Assembly: GCA_905181835.1 (NCBI GenBank)
Contig: CAJIZF010000004.1
Coordinates: 434,001 to 498,000, forward strand
Direction of reading: 5' to 3'
Source: an uncultured Flavobacteriaceae bacterium
GTDB lineage: Bacteria > Bacteroidota > Bacteroidia > Flavobacteriales > Flavobacteriaceae
DNA: 64,000 bases
The translations under genes and the position numbers were made by a program. Positions 9,523 through 18,907 of the stretch are shown one piece after another; within the stretch, counting starts at the first letter, position 1, and each line of letters opens with the position of its first letter. The notes beneath the pieces were generated by a model. It was not told where the DNA came from and did no database searches. It worked only from the letters and a program-made list of their open reading frames with translations.

Positions 9523-9851
9523 AAGAAATTGGATTTTTTGAAAAGGTTTATCAGGTAGCAGAACAAATCCCTTACGGCAGAGTTACCTCTTATGGTGCAA
9601 TTGCAAAGTATCTAGGAACTCCAAAGAGTGCTAGAATGGTTGGTTGGGCCATGAATGCTTCTCATGTTAATCCCAAAGTTCCAGCTCATAGAGTGGTCAA
9701 TAGAATAGGTATGTTAAGCGGTAAGCATCACTTCGAAGGAACTAATTTAATGCAACAATTGCTGGAAAGTGAAGATGTTGAGGTTCTTGACAATCAAATT
9801 CAAAATTTTGAATCACTTTTTTGGGATCCCTCTAAAGATCTTACTCTATAG
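9516..9851 (+). CDS. Alkyltransferase-like protein (MGMT family, Cys replaced)
   Basis: A 111-residue protein equal to the DNA-binding domain of O6-alkylguanine-DNA alkyltransferase. The family signature PCHRV appears as PAHRV, with Ala57 in place of the alkyl-accepting Cys. The helix-turn-helix region (VTSYGAIAKYLG) and the arginine finger segment (KSARMVGWAM) are present. Such ATL proteins bind alkylated guanine without repairing it and hand it to nucleotide excision repair. It overlaps the LysE-type gene by seven bases. Confidence 0.85.
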   Translation: MVKEIGFFEKVYQVAEQIPYGRVTSYGAIAKYLGTPKSARMVGWAMNASHVNPKVPAHRVVNRIGMLSGKHHFEGTNLMQQLLESEDVEVLDNQIQNFESLFWDPSKDLTL

Positions 9852-9973
9852 GTTTTTTTGTTTTTTTTAAGGAATATAAAACTCAATTACTTGTATATTT
9901 GTACTTTAGATTTAATCTAAATAAATAAAAATATCCAATACCTCACATAAAATAGTTAAAGAAATATAACTTA

Positions 9974-11113
9974 ATGAAGTTTAAAAAAGAACAAATTTTA
10001 AAAGTTTTAGAAACCATTACAGTAGCTGGTGAAGGAAAGAATATGATCGAAAGTGGTGCGGTAAAAAATGTCATGACGTTTGCAGATGAAATTGTCGTAG
10101 ACCTTGTTTTATCATCACCTGCTATGCATATAAAAAAAAGAGCTGAAGCAGATGTAATTAAAACCATAAAAGAAAAAGTTTCAGAAGGAGCAAAAGTTAC
10201 GGTAAATGTCAAAATAGAAGCACCAGTAAAACCATCAAATCCAAATCTAATTAAGGGTAAAAATATTCCTGGAATCAAAAATATAATTGCTGTTGCATCA
10301 GGTAAAGGCGGTGTAGGGAAATCAACTATCACTGCAAATTTAGCAGTGAGTTTATCTAAACTAGGATATAAAGTAGGGATATTAGATGCAGATATTTATG
10401 GCCCCTCAATTCCTATAATGTTCGATGTGGTTAAGGAACGTCCATTGTCAACCACGATTGACGGTAGAAGTAAAATGAAACCTGTTGAAAATTATGGTGT
10501 TAAAGTGCTGTCAATTGGTTTCTTTACAACACCAGAGCAAGCAGTAATCTGGAGAGGTCCAATGGCCTCTAAAGCCTTAAATCAACTTATTTTTGACGCA
10601 GCTTGGGGAGATTTAGATTATATGTTAATTGATTTACCGCCAGGAACCGGAGATATTCACCTTAGTATTATGCAATCGATGCCAATCACTGGCGCGGTCG
10701 TTGTCAGTACTCCACAACCTGTTGCCCTAGCAGATGCTCGAAGAGGTGTCGCTATGTTTCAGCAAGAAAACATACAAGTTCCTGTTCTTGGTGTTATAGA
10801 AAACATGGCTTATTTTACCCCTCAGGAATTACCAGATAATAAATATTACATTTTTGGTAAAGAAGGTGCTAAAAACTTGTCTGAGGATTTAAACATTTCA
10901 TTTTTAGGTGAAATTCCTCTAGTACAAAGTATTCGTGAGGCAGGAGATTCAGGAAGGCCAGTAGCATTACAAGAAGAAACTCCTTTAGCAAAGGCTTTTG
11001 AAAAAATTACAAAAGAAGTAATTAAAGAACTTAATAGTAGAAATGAAATTTTACCTCCAACAGAAGTTATCCAAATGACTAATTCGGTTGGATGTTCATC
11101 CTCAAAAAACTAG
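9974..11113 (+). CDS. Mrp/ApbC family iron-sulfur cluster carrier ATPase
   Basis: A 379-residue ParA-type ATPase for iron-sulfur cluster delivery. An N-terminal MIP18-like domain (about 1-90) is followed by the deviant Walker A motif SGKGGVGKST (109-118) and the LIDLPPGTGD motif (about 219-228). The CxxC pair found in many Mrp proteins after the ENM segment is missing here (ENMAYFTPQELPD); only a late Cys near the C-terminus (GCSSSKN) remains. The Nfu-type scaffold gene follows after three bases, supporting a shared role in cluster assembly. Start ATG at 9974. Confidence 0.9.
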   Translation: MKFKKEQILKVLETITVAGEGKNMIESGAVKNVMTFADEIVVDLVLSSPAMHIKKRAEADVIKTIKEKVSEGAKVTVNVKIEAPVKPSNPNLIKGKNIPGIKNIIAVASGKGGVGKSTITANLAVSLSKLGYKVGILDADIYGPSIPIMFDVVKERPLSTTIDGRSKMKPVENYGVKVLSIGFFTTPEQAVIWRGPMASKALNQLIFDAAWGDLDYMLIDLPPGTGDIHLSIMQSMPITGAVVVSTPQPVALADARRGVAMFQQENIQVPVLGVIENMAYFTPQELPDNKYYIFGKEGAKNLSEDLNISFLGEIPLVQSIREAGDSGRPVALQEETPLAKAFEKITKEVIKELNSRNEILPPTEVIQMTNSVGCSSSKN

Positions 11114-11116
11114 TTT

Positions 11117-11353
11117 ATGATAAGTGAATTAAAAAGTAATATTGAAAAGGCACTTGATGAAATTCGTCCATTCTTACAAAACGATGGAGGAGATATTTCT
11201 CTAATTTCTATTGAAGATGATAAAATTGTAAAAGTTCAATTAGAGGGTGCGTGTGTAGGCTGTTCTGTAAATCAGATGACCTTGAAAAGTGGAGTTGAAA
11301 TGACGATTAAAAAATATGCTCCTCAAATCGAAAAAGTAATTAATGTTGATTAA
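11117..11353 (+). CDS. NifU C-terminal domain (Nfu-type) iron-sulfur scaffold
   Basis: A 78-residue stand-alone NifU C-terminal domain. It contains the cluster-binding CVGC pair (Cys46 and Cys49) after the IRPFLQNDGGDI segment typical of the family. It holds a transient 4Fe-4S cluster between two subunits. Placement directly behind the Mrp-type carrier suggests the two act in sequence. The 3' end overlaps the stop of the convergent phosphoesterase by four bases. Confidence 0.9.
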   Translation: MISELKSNIEKALDEIRPFLQNDGGDISLISIEDDKIVKVQLEGACVGCSVNQMTLKSGVEMTIKKYAPQIEKVINVD

Positions 11354-12249
11354 ATAACCGATCTGTAATCACTTATTTTCTCTGGTCCCTCCAGGATCAC
11401 TCTTATAACTTTCAAGGTGCCATCCTTAGTAGTTGAGATGTTCCATTTAATTAGTGAAATACATCCTTTTTCAATCTCTATTCCTGTGATGCTTCTGGGA
11501 TGCACACAACTTCCGTCATTAAAAAAAGCAATTTCTCCTGGTTTTGGGAATCTAGGCCTGTGCGTATGGCCTATAATTGTTAATAGATTGTCGTTGTCTT
11601 GTATCCATTTTTTAGTTCTTCGTTCCACTTTTATGAGCTCTTTAAAGTTTTTTGCTGGACTGGTTGGATCGCCAATCCCAAAAATCTGTAACTGTCTCCA
11701 CAAGGCCCTAACCATAAATCGATTAAATTTCCAAGCGCGATAATTCCACCAATCTGCCTGATGCCCATGTAGCATAAAAATTTCTTGTTTACTAGTTTCA
11801 TGCTCAAGAATCAGTCCTTCGGTAAAAGTGATTCCTGGAAAAAGTGGTTGATCTTTTCCAGTTACTTTATCGAAATAGGTGTACAGATGTTTTTCTACAT
11901 ATTTTTGTTTCTGATATACCATATCGTGATTACCAATTAATCGATACAGACGGTCTTCATCATAAAATTTTTTTAATAAAAAATAGATATTGGTATGGGT
12001 ATAGAAAATAGATTTAAAATCTAAATTTTCCCACAATTCATCGCCGTCTCCTAATTCACAATAAGTAAATCCATTCTTAAAGTAATGATTCAGTGCATGA
12101 TGATAAATATTTCGATTGTTAGCAAAATCATCTGCAAAGCTATTATCTCCTCTATGGACATCACTAAAAACAATGAATTTAGATTCATCGTTATAGCTAA
12201 TTCTTCTAGCGTTTTGGTATGTTTCTGTTATTCGTTCTTGTGATGCCAT
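11350..12249 (-). CDS. Calcineurin-like metallophosphoesterase
   Basis: A 299-residue cytosolic phosphoesterase with all metal-binding motifs visible: FSDVHRGDN near residue 28, GDGDE near 67, IGNHDM near 107, HGHQADW near 160 and GHTHRP near 226. The family includes UDP-diacylglucosamine hydrolases and cyclic nucleotide or protein phosphatases; the sequence alone does not choose between them. It lies 18 bases downstream of acs on the same strand and is probably co-transcribed with it. Confidence 0.8.
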   Translation of the reverse strand: MASQERITETYQNARRISYNDESKFIVFSDVHRGDNSFADDFANNRNIYHHALNHYFKNGFTYCELGDGDELWENLDFKSIFYTHTNIYFLLKKFYDEDRLYRLIGNHDMVYQKQKYVEKHLYTYFDKVTGKDQPLFPGITFTEGLILEHETSKQEIFMLHGHQADWWNYRAWKFNRFMVRALWRQLQIFGIGDPTSPAKNFKELIKVERRTKKWIQDNDNLLTIIGHTHRPRFPKPGEIAFFNDGSCVHPRSITGIEIEKGCISLIKWNISTTKDGTLKVIRVILEGPEKISDYRSVI

Positions 12250-12267
12250 GTTTTGTAATTATCTTAT

Positions 12268-14175
12268 TTAAAGCACATGGTCTATAATTTCTTGAACTAC
12301 TTCTGGGTTTAATAAGGTTGAAGTATCACCTAGATGCTCTGTTTCGTTACAGGCTATTTTTCTTAAAATACGTCTCATTATTTTTCCTGAACGTGTTTTA
12401 GGTAGTCCTGAAGTAAATTGAATTTTTTTGAGTTTTGCGATAGGACCGATGTGTTCCGTAATTAATTGATTGATTTCCTTTCTTAAATTTTCCTGTTTTC
12501 GGTCTTTCCCAGTCTCTTTCAAAATAACAAATCCATATAGGGCATTCCCTTTAATATCATCTGGAAATCCAACGATCGCTGACTCTGCAACAGCAGGATG
12601 TTCGTTAATAGCATCTTCAATAGGAGCGGTTCCCAGATTATGACCAGAAACAATAATGACATCATCAACTCTTCCAGTAATTCTGTAATACCCAACGGTA
12701 TCTCTTAAGGCACCATCTCCCGTAAAATAATAACTATCATAAGCAGAAAAATAAGTTTCCTTGTAACGCTGATGATCACCCCATATTGTCCTGGCCATAG
12801 AGGGCCAAGGATATTTTATGCATAATCGACCATCTACTTGATTCGTTTTTATTTCCTTTCCATTTTCATCCATCAAACAGGGTTGTATTCCTGGTAACGG
12901 TAAACTAGCAAAAGTTGGAATAGTCGGTGTTACGTAGGGAATTGGAGAAATTAATATTCCTCCGGTTTCAGTTTGCCACCAAGTATCTACAATAGGACTT
13001 TTCTTTTTTCCTATGTTGTCATTATACCAATGCCACGCTTCCTCGTTAATTGGCTCTCCGACTGTTCCTAAAACCTTTAATGAAGATAAATCATATTGAT
13101 CTACGTAGTCTAATTTTTCTTTTGCCAATGCTCTAATAGCAGTTGGTGCAGTATAGAATTGTGAGACTTTGTGTTTTTCAACTATTTCCCAAAAACGACC
13201 ATAGTCAGGATAACTGGGTACTCCTTCAAACATAACCGTTGTTGCACCATTCGCTAGTGGACCATAGATAATATAACTGTGTCCGGTAATCCAACCTATA
13301 TCGGCGGTACACCAGTAAATATCTTCTTCTTTATAATTGAAAACATTTTTAAATGTATAGGCAGTATAAACCATATAACCAGCCGTTGTATGTACCATTC
13401 CTTTTGGATTCCCGGTTGAACCTGAAGTGTATAAAATAAATAAAGGATCTTCTGCATTCATAATTTCGGGCTCATAAGTGGCAGAGGCTTCGTTTAATAA
13501 TGGTTGAAGCCAATTATCACGACCTGCTAACATGGTTATTTTAGAATGGATTCGTTTCACCACCAATACCGAATTCACTTCTGGACATTTAGTCAATGCT
13601 TCATCAACAATACCCTTTAAATCTATAGTTTTATTTCCTCTGTAGGACCCATCACTTGTAAGAACCATTTTACAGCCTGAATCATTTATTCTTGTTGCCA
13701 AAGCTGTTGCCGAAAAGCCAGCAAAAACAACGGAATGGATCGCTCCAATTCGTGCACAAGCAAGAACGGATACTGCTAATTCTGGAATCATTGGAAGATA
13801 AATACAGACACGATCTCCTTTTTTAATTCCCTTATTTGTCAACACATTTGCCAGTCTATTTACTCGTTCATGCAATTGTTTGTAGGTAATATGTAGAACC
13901 TCTTCGTCGGGATTGTTCGGCTCAAATATAATAGCAGTTTTATTTCCTCTTGTTCGAAGATGCCGATCTATGCAATTTTCAGTAATATTTAGTTTTGCTC
14001 CATCAAACCACTTTACTTCTGGCTTTTTAAAATCCCAACTCAGCACCTTATCCCACTTTTTGTACCAATTAAAATGCTCTTCTGCAATCTCTTCCCAGAA
14101 TAATTCCGGCTCTCGTATAGATTTTCGATAAACTTTATAATACTCTTCTAAATTTTTTATATGATAACTACTCAT
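12268..14175 (-). CDS. acs: Acetyl-CoA synthetase (AMP-forming)
   Basis: Activates acetate to acetyl-CoA through acetyl-AMP. The 635 residues fit the family. The phosphate-binding loop YTSGSTGNPKG is at 249-259, the WWQTETG motif near 400, the TGDGA motif near 490, and the acetylation-regulated Lys598 in RSGKIMRR near the C-terminus. Start ATG at 14175. It is followed by a metallophosphoesterase and preceded by an acyl-CoA dehydrogenase with its own terminator, so it probably has an independent promoter. Confidence 0.95.
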   Translation of the reverse strand: MSSYHIKNLEEYYKVYRKSIREPELFWEEIAEEHFNWYKKWDKVLSWDFKKPEVKWFDGAKLNITENCIDRHLRTRGNKTAIIFEPNNPDEEVLHITYKQLHERVNRLANVLTNKGIKKGDRVCIYLPMIPELAVSVLACARIGAIHSVVFAGFSATALATRINDSGCKMVLTSDGSYRGNKTIDLKGIVDEALTKCPEVNSVLVVKRIHSKITMLAGRDNWLQPLLNEASATYEPEIMNAEDPLFILYTSGSTGNPKGMVHTTAGYMVYTAYTFKNVFNYKEEDIYWCTADIGWITGHSYIIYGPLANGATTVMFEGVPSYPDYGRFWEIVEKHKVSQFYTAPTAIRALAKEKLDYVDQYDLSSLKVLGTVGEPINEEAWHWYNDNIGKKKSPIVDTWWQTETGGILISPIPYVTPTIPTFASLPLPGIQPCLMDENGKEIKTNQVDGRLCIKYPWPSMARTIWGDHQRYKETYFSAYDSYYFTGDGALRDTVGYYRITGRVDDVIIVSGHNLGTAPIEDAINEHPAVAESAIVGFPDDIKGNALYGFVILKETGKDRKQENLRKEINQLITEHIGPIAKLKKIQFTSGLPKTRSGKIMRRILRKIACNETEHLGDTSTLLNPEVVQEIIDHVL

Positions 14176-14229
14176 GAGGTATTAAATTGAAATTTTTCAA
14201 CAATTTACGAAGTATTTTTTCAATATAAA

Positions 14230-14262
14230 ATAAGAAGCCCTTTCAAAACGAGTTTGAAAGGA
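14230..14262 (-). terminator. Terminator after acyl-CoA dehydrogenase
   Basis: A 9-bp stem (14239-14247 with 14253-14261) with a 5-base loop lies 29 bases after the dehydrogenase stop. Read on the minus strand it is followed by a T-rich but interrupted tail, so its strength is uncertain. Confidence 0.6.
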
Positions 14263-14290
14263 CTTTAATTATTTCTGAATTTTTAATATC

Positions 14291-15469
14291 TTATTTAAAG
14301 GCATTTAGCCCAGTAACATCCATTCCGGTTATTAATAAGTGGATATCATGAGTGCCTTCATACGTGATAACACTTTCTAAATTCATAGAATGACGCATTA
14401 TGGAGTATTCACCAGTGATTCCCATACCACCTAACATTTGTCTGGCTTCTCGTGCAATATTAATTGCCATATCCACATTGTTTCGTTTTGCCATAGAGAT
14501 TTGAGCCGTAGTTGCTTTACCCTCGTTTTTCAAAACACCCAATCGCCAAGTTAACAATTGTGCTTTTGTGATTTCAGTAATCATCTCAGCTAATTTCTTT
14601 TGCTGTAGTTGAAATTGTCCTATTGGTTTTCCAAATTGAATTCTTTCTTTACTATATCTCAGAGCCGTATCATAACAATCCATAGCAGCTCCTATAGCTC
14701 CCCAAGCAATTCCATATCGTGCAGAGTCTAAACAACCAAGTGGGGCACCCAAACCAGATTTATTAGGTAAAAGATTTTCTTTAGGAACCTTAACGTTATC
14801 AAATATTAATTCCCCAGTTGCAGATGCGCGGAGTGACCATTTATTGTGAGTTTCTGGAGTAGAAAAACCTTCCATTCCTCGCTCTACGATTAGTCCATGT
14901 ATTCTTCCTTCCTCATTTTTTGCCCAAACAACAGCGATATCTGCAAAAGGTGAGTTACTGATCCACATTTTTGCTCCATTTAGCAAATAATGGTCTCCCA
15001 TATCTTTGTAGTTCGTTACCATACCTCCTGGATTTGAACCATGATCAGGTTCTGTTAATCCAAAACAGCCAATAAATTCGCCAGAGGCTAATTTTGGTAA
15101 GTATTTTGTTCGTTGTTCCTCGTTTCCATATTTCCAAATAGGGTACATTACTAAAGAAGATTGAACACTTGCGGTACTTCTAACGCCACTATCGCCACGC
15201 TCAATTTCTTGCATGATTAGCCCGTATGATATTTGGTCTAAACCAGCACCTCCATATTCCACTGGGATGTAAGGTCCAAATGCACCGATTTCTGCTAATC
15301 CTTTTAAAATTTGATTTGGAAATTCAGCTTTTTGAGCGTATTCTTCAATTATAGGAGATACATCACGTTTTACCCACTCTCGTGCTGCATCACGAATCAG
15401 CTTGTGTTCGTCGGTAAGTAATTCGTCCAATTGATAGTAATCAGGGGCTTCAAATAAATCAGGTTTCAT
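14291..15469 (-). CDS. Acyl-CoA dehydrogenase, glutaryl-CoA dehydrogenase type
   Basis: FAD enzyme of 392 residues. The C-terminal TYEGTHDIHLLITG contains the catalytic base Glu371, placed as in glutaryl-CoA dehydrogenases, and the ending closely matches that subfamily. Other family marks are FGLTEPDHGSNPGG (about 136-149) and the MWISNSPFADI flavin-binding region. Glutaryl-CoA dehydrogenase oxidatively decarboxylates glutaryl-CoA to crotonyl-CoA in lysine, hydroxylysine and tryptophan breakdown. It has its own terminator. Other short-chain acyl-CoA dehydrogenases are possible but less likely. Confidence 0.85.
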   Translation of the reverse strand: MKPDLFEAPDYYQLDELLTDEHKLIRDAAREWVKRDVSPIIEEYAQKAEFPNQILKGLAEIGAFGPYIPVEYGGAGLDQISYGLIMQEIERGDSGVRSTASVQSSLVMYPIWKYGNEEQRTKYLPKLASGEFIGCFGLTEPDHGSNPGGMVTNYKDMGDHYLLNGAKMWISNSPFADIAVVWAKNEEGRIHGLIVERGMEGFSTPETHNKWSLRASATGELIFDNVKVPKENLLPNKSGLGAPLGCLDSARYGIAWGAIGAAMDCYDTALRYSKERIQFGKPIGQFQLQQKKLAEMITEITKAQLLTWRLGVLKNEGKATTAQISMAKRNNVDMAINIAREARQMLGGMGITGEYSIMRHSMNLESVITYEGTHDIHLLITGMDVTGLNAFK

Positions 15470-15554
15470 AGTCTTTTTATTTAATTTTTCAAAAGTAATT
15501 AATGCTCCTCAATTTTACACTTATAATAGAGAAAAATTATATAATATTTATGAA

Positions 15555-16643
15555 TTAATTATTTAAATAGCTGGCGATTAAACGATGAAAATGATGAACT
15601 CCCTTTTCTCTTTTAGGTGAAAATCTTCCCGCCTTATAAAATGAGGAATTCACTCCCTTTTGAACGTTTTCAACTATAAATTCATCTTCTCGTTCGACTT
15701 TTTCTAGATCATTCCCAGCGCCTTTATTCATTTTTTTTGGATCCCACACATAGGATATAAAAGAAACTTTAGTTCGGTTAATATCTAGAGGCTTTACAAT
15801 ATTTAAAGAGAGTCCCCAAGGATAAAAATTAAACATCATATTTGGGAATACCCAATAATAATAGGCCGCTACATTTTTTCCATAATCTGGATGACTTTCG
15901 GGAAAATCAAAAACTTCGGTTGCATCGTCTGTATAACCAATTTGAAGATTGCAATGCTCATAGGTTTCGGTTTTATAACTGCCATAATCAAGAACCTTAT
16001 TTAGTCCTTCGTGAACAAAAGGAACATGGAATCCCTCTAAATAATTATCGCAATACAAAGCCCAATGCGCATGAACTAAAAAATCTTTACTACTAGAAGA
16101 GTCCAAATAAAATTCCTCAAAAGGTAAAAATCCAATCCGTTCTTTCATTTTATTAATTACTTTCGAGAATTGAAACTCTGGATTTAATCCAGCAAATAAA
16201 AGGGGTCCCCATTTTTCAAGAGGAAATTGATGCAGGTGATCACAGGCCCTAGGAAAATTTTCTGCTTCTTCAAATTCTGGCATGTATTCAAATTCTCCGT
16301 TTAAACTAAATCTCCTCCCATGATACATACAGGTTAGTTTTTTTACTTTTCCAGGTTGTAATGCAACTAAATTTCCGCGATGAGTACAAACATTAGTGAA
16401 GCAATTAATTTTATCATCTTCATTTCTTACTATCAGAATTGGCTCGGTTAAATAATTGTCTAAAAGAACTAATGGGTAAACAGATTGAGGTAATGCAACT
16501 AAATTTTCATCTCCAATATAGTGCCATGATTTTAAAAATATTTTTTCTTTCAACTCCTTAAAAATCTGCTCATCTTTATAAAAAGAAGCGGGAAGTGTTT
16601 CTGCTTTTTTAATATCAGAATCGATATAGAATTTATTGCCCAT
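15555..16643 (-). CDS. Rieske non-haem iron oxygenase, alpha subunit
   Basis: A 362-residue ring-hydroxylating-type oxygenase. The Rieske cluster ligands are Cys86 and His88 (CTHRG) with Cys105 and His108 (CMYHGR). The catalytic iron site has the bridging Asp199 and His206/His211 in DNYLEGFHVPFVH. This size and arrangement also fit Rieske enzymes acting on quaternary amines such as choline or carnitine, so the substrate is open. No ferredoxin or reductase partner gene is nearby. It sits 85 bases upstream of the acyl-CoA dehydrogenase on the same strand. Confidence 0.8.
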   Translation of the reverse strand: MGNKFYIDSDIKKAETLPASFYKDEQIFKELKEKIFLKSWHYIGDENLVALPQSVYPLVLLDNYLTEPILIVRNEDDKINCFTNVCTHRGNLVALQPGKVKKLTCMYHGRRFSLNGEFEYMPEFEEAENFPRACDHLHQFPLEKWGPLLFAGLNPEFQFSKVINKMKERIGFLPFEEFYLDSSSSKDFLVHAHWALYCDNYLEGFHVPFVHEGLNKVLDYGSYKTETYEHCNLQIGYTDDATEVFDFPESHPDYGKNVAAYYYWVFPNMMFNFYPWGLSLNIVKPLDINRTKVSFISYVWDPKKMNKGAGNDLEKVEREDEFIVENVQKGVNSSFYKAGRFSPKREKGVHHFHRLIASYLNN

Positions 16644-16718
16644 TGCTTAATTGGATTATTGTATATTCACGAATTGACACTAAATGTAAACAATTATTTT
16701 ATAATCTATTAAAAGTAT

Positions 16719-18032
16719 ATGAAATCTAAAACTCAGAAAATAGGTCTATTAACTGCTACTTCTCTCGTAGTGGGTAATATGATTGGAGTTGGTATTTTTG
16801 TATTACCTGCTGTTTTATCAAATTACGGATCAGTAAGTTTATTAGGTTGGTTATTTACTGCAACGGGAGCTTTAATTTTAGCAAAAATATTTAGTAATTT
16901 TAGTAAGATAATAGTTAGTAAAAGTGGTGGACCATACGTTTATTCCAAAGCAGGATTTGGAGATTTTTTAGGATTTTTAGTTGCTTGGGGCTATTGGATT
17001 GCTTGTTGGGTGAGTAATGGAGCAATAGCAATAGCAATCATAGGAGCTGCCAGTTTTTTTATACCTGAATTAGCCACCAACGCTACTTTGTCGGTATCGT
17101 TGGGTTTGGGTTTGATTTGGTTTTTTACGTGGATTAATTCAAGAGGTATAAAAGAATCAGGAAAGGTTCAATTATTCACGACGATCGTAAAAATAATACC
17201 TTTATTATTCATTATATTATTTGGATTATTTTTTTTTAAAATTGAAAACTTTCCTTCTTTTAATCTAACTGGAGAAAGTAATTTTTCGTCCCTATCAACA
17301 GTTGCCTCTCTAACACTTTATGCTTTTTTGGGTATAGAATGTGCTACAATCCCAGCTGCAGATATTCATAATCCTGAAAAAACAGTACCTAGAGCAACTA
17401 TGTTAGGAACTGTAATAACTACCATATTATATATTTTAGCAACGATTATTTTATTTGGGATGTTACCCTTAGAAATTCTTCAAGAATCTCCTGCGCCTTT
17501 TGCGGAGGCAGCGAAAATAATGGGGGGAGATCTTGGAGGCTATTTTGTAGCTTTAGGCGTCATTGTTTCGGGAATAGGAGTTTTAAATGGCTGGATATTA
17601 ATTACAGGACAAATATCAATGGCTACTGCAAAAGACGAATTGTTCCCAGATTTTTTTAAGAAAAAAAATAAAAAAGGAGCTCCAGTAAACGGATTTGTGA
17701 TCGGAGGTATATTATCATCTGTTGTGATGTCCTTAAATTATACAGAAGGATTGGTCGAGCAGTTTCAATTTATTGTACAGCTGACCGTAATAGCTACGTT
17801 ACTACCTTATTTATTTACTGCGGCGTCTTATTTACTTATTATAATTGAAAAAAAGTTTGAAACAAAAAGTTGGTTTAAATCTTTGGTGTTAGCAACATTG
17901 GGGTTTTTGTATTCATTTTGGGCTATTTATGGTTCTGGACCCGAGACGGTATATTACGGATTTTTATTATTATTGATGGGTATACCCGTGTATGTTTATA
18001 TGAAATGGATAACTACAAAGAAAAATAAATGA
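16719..18032 (+). CDS. APC family amino acid permease
   Basis: A 437-residue inner-membrane transporter with about twelve hydrophobic segments. The first helix carries the unwound GNMIGVGIFVLP motif (about 19-30) typical of the amino acid-polyamine-organocation superfamily, and a SGGPYVYSKAGFG segment follows. Substrate unknown, but the stop overlaps the ATG of an arginine-deiminase-like gene by four bases, so the pair probably import and hydrolyse a guanidino or ureido amino acid. Confidence 0.85.
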   Translation: MKSKTQKIGLLTATSLVVGNMIGVGIFVLPAVLSNYGSVSLLGWLFTATGALILAKIFSNFSKIIVSKSGGPYVYSKAGFGDFLGFLVAWGYWIACWVSNGAIAIAIIGAASFFIPELATNATLSVSLGLGLIWFFTWINSRGIKESGKVQLFTTIVKIIPLLFIILFGLFFFKIENFPSFNLTGESNFSSLSTVASLTLYAFLGIECATIPAADIHNPEKTVPRATMLGTVITTILYILATIILFGMLPLEILQESPAPFAEAAKIMGGDLGGYFVALGVIVSGIGVLNGWILITGQISMATAKDELFPDFFKKKNKKGAPVNGFVIGGILSSVVMSLNYTEGLVEQFQFIVQLTVIATLLPYLFTAASYLLIIIEKKFETKSWFKSLVLATLGFLYSFWAIYGSGPETVYYGFLLLLMGIPVYVYMKWITTKKNK

Positions 18033-18907
18033 AAACCACTTATCATTCAGAATATTTAAAATTAAACACTGTTTTTATTAAACCTGCAAACAATGCATTT
18101 GTCTCTGAACATATTCTTAAAGAACAATGGAGAGCTCATAATTTTTTAGATCAGCCAGATTATAAGAAAACACTAATAGAGTATGATATTTTTAGAAAAG
18201 CACTCCAAAATAATGGGGCCACTATTTATGATTTCCCCTTTAATGAAGATGTCTCCATTGACTCTATTTATTGCCGAGATGCTTCTATTGCAACCGATTT
18301 TGGAATGATTATATGCAATATGGGTAAAGAGACTCGCATAAACGAACCCGCAGCTCAGTTAGAGATATTTAAAAACAATGCCATTCCTATTTTAGGAATC
18401 ATTGAATCGCCAGGAACTTTAGAAGGTGGTGATGTTGCCTGGTTAGATGAGAAGACATTAGCTGTTGGACACACGTATCGCACTAATGAACATGGAATCA
18501 AACAATTAAAAAATTTACTAGAACCGAAAGGGATTGAAGTTCTTGTAGCTAATTTGCCTCATTATAAAGGAATTTCAGATGTGTTCCATTTAATGTCAAT
18601 TTTAAGTCCAGTAGCTAGAGATTTGGCAGTGGTATATTCACCATTAATGCCCATAAAATTTAGGAATGAACTCATAAAAAGAAAGATTCAATTAATCGAA
18701 GTGCCTGACGAAGAGTTCGAATCAATGGGATGCAATGTTTTGGCAATTGCCCCCAAGGAATGTTTGATGGTAGATGGGAACCCCAAGACCCAAAAAGCCT
18801 TAATCAAAGCAGGCTGTAAAGTAAGTATTTACAAAGGAGAAAATATTAGTGTTTTTGGAGGAGGAGGCCCCACTTGCTTAACAAGACCAATGCTCAGAGA
18901 ATTATAA
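18029..18907 (+). CDS. Arginine deiminase/DDAH-like amidinohydrolase
   Basis: A 292-residue member of the guanidino-group modifying superfamily. Active-site features are the YCRDAS segment near residue 78, EGGDVAW near 131, a His in DVFHLMS near 190, and the nucleophile Cys283 in GGPTCLTRP at the C-terminus. Members hydrolyse arginine, methylarginines or citrulline. It is translationally coupled to the amino-acid permease (ATGA overlap). The HLMS sequence differs from the HLD of arginine deiminases, which argues for a DDAH-like or citrulline hydrolase activity rather than classical ArcA. Confidence 0.75.
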   Translation: MKTTYHSEYLKLNTVFIKPANNAFVSEHILKEQWRAHNFLDQPDYKKTLIEYDIFRKALQNNGATIYDFPFNEDVSIDSIYCRDASIATDFGMIICNMGKETRINEPAAQLEIFKNNAIPILGIIESPGTLEGGDVAWLDEKTLAVGHTYRTNEHGIKQLKNLLEPKGIEVLVANLPHYKGISDVFHLMSILSPVARDLAVVYSPLMPIKFRNELIKRKIQLIEVPDEEFESMGCNVLAIAPKECLMVDGNPKTQKALIKAGCKVSIYKGENISVFGGGGPTCLTRPMLREL

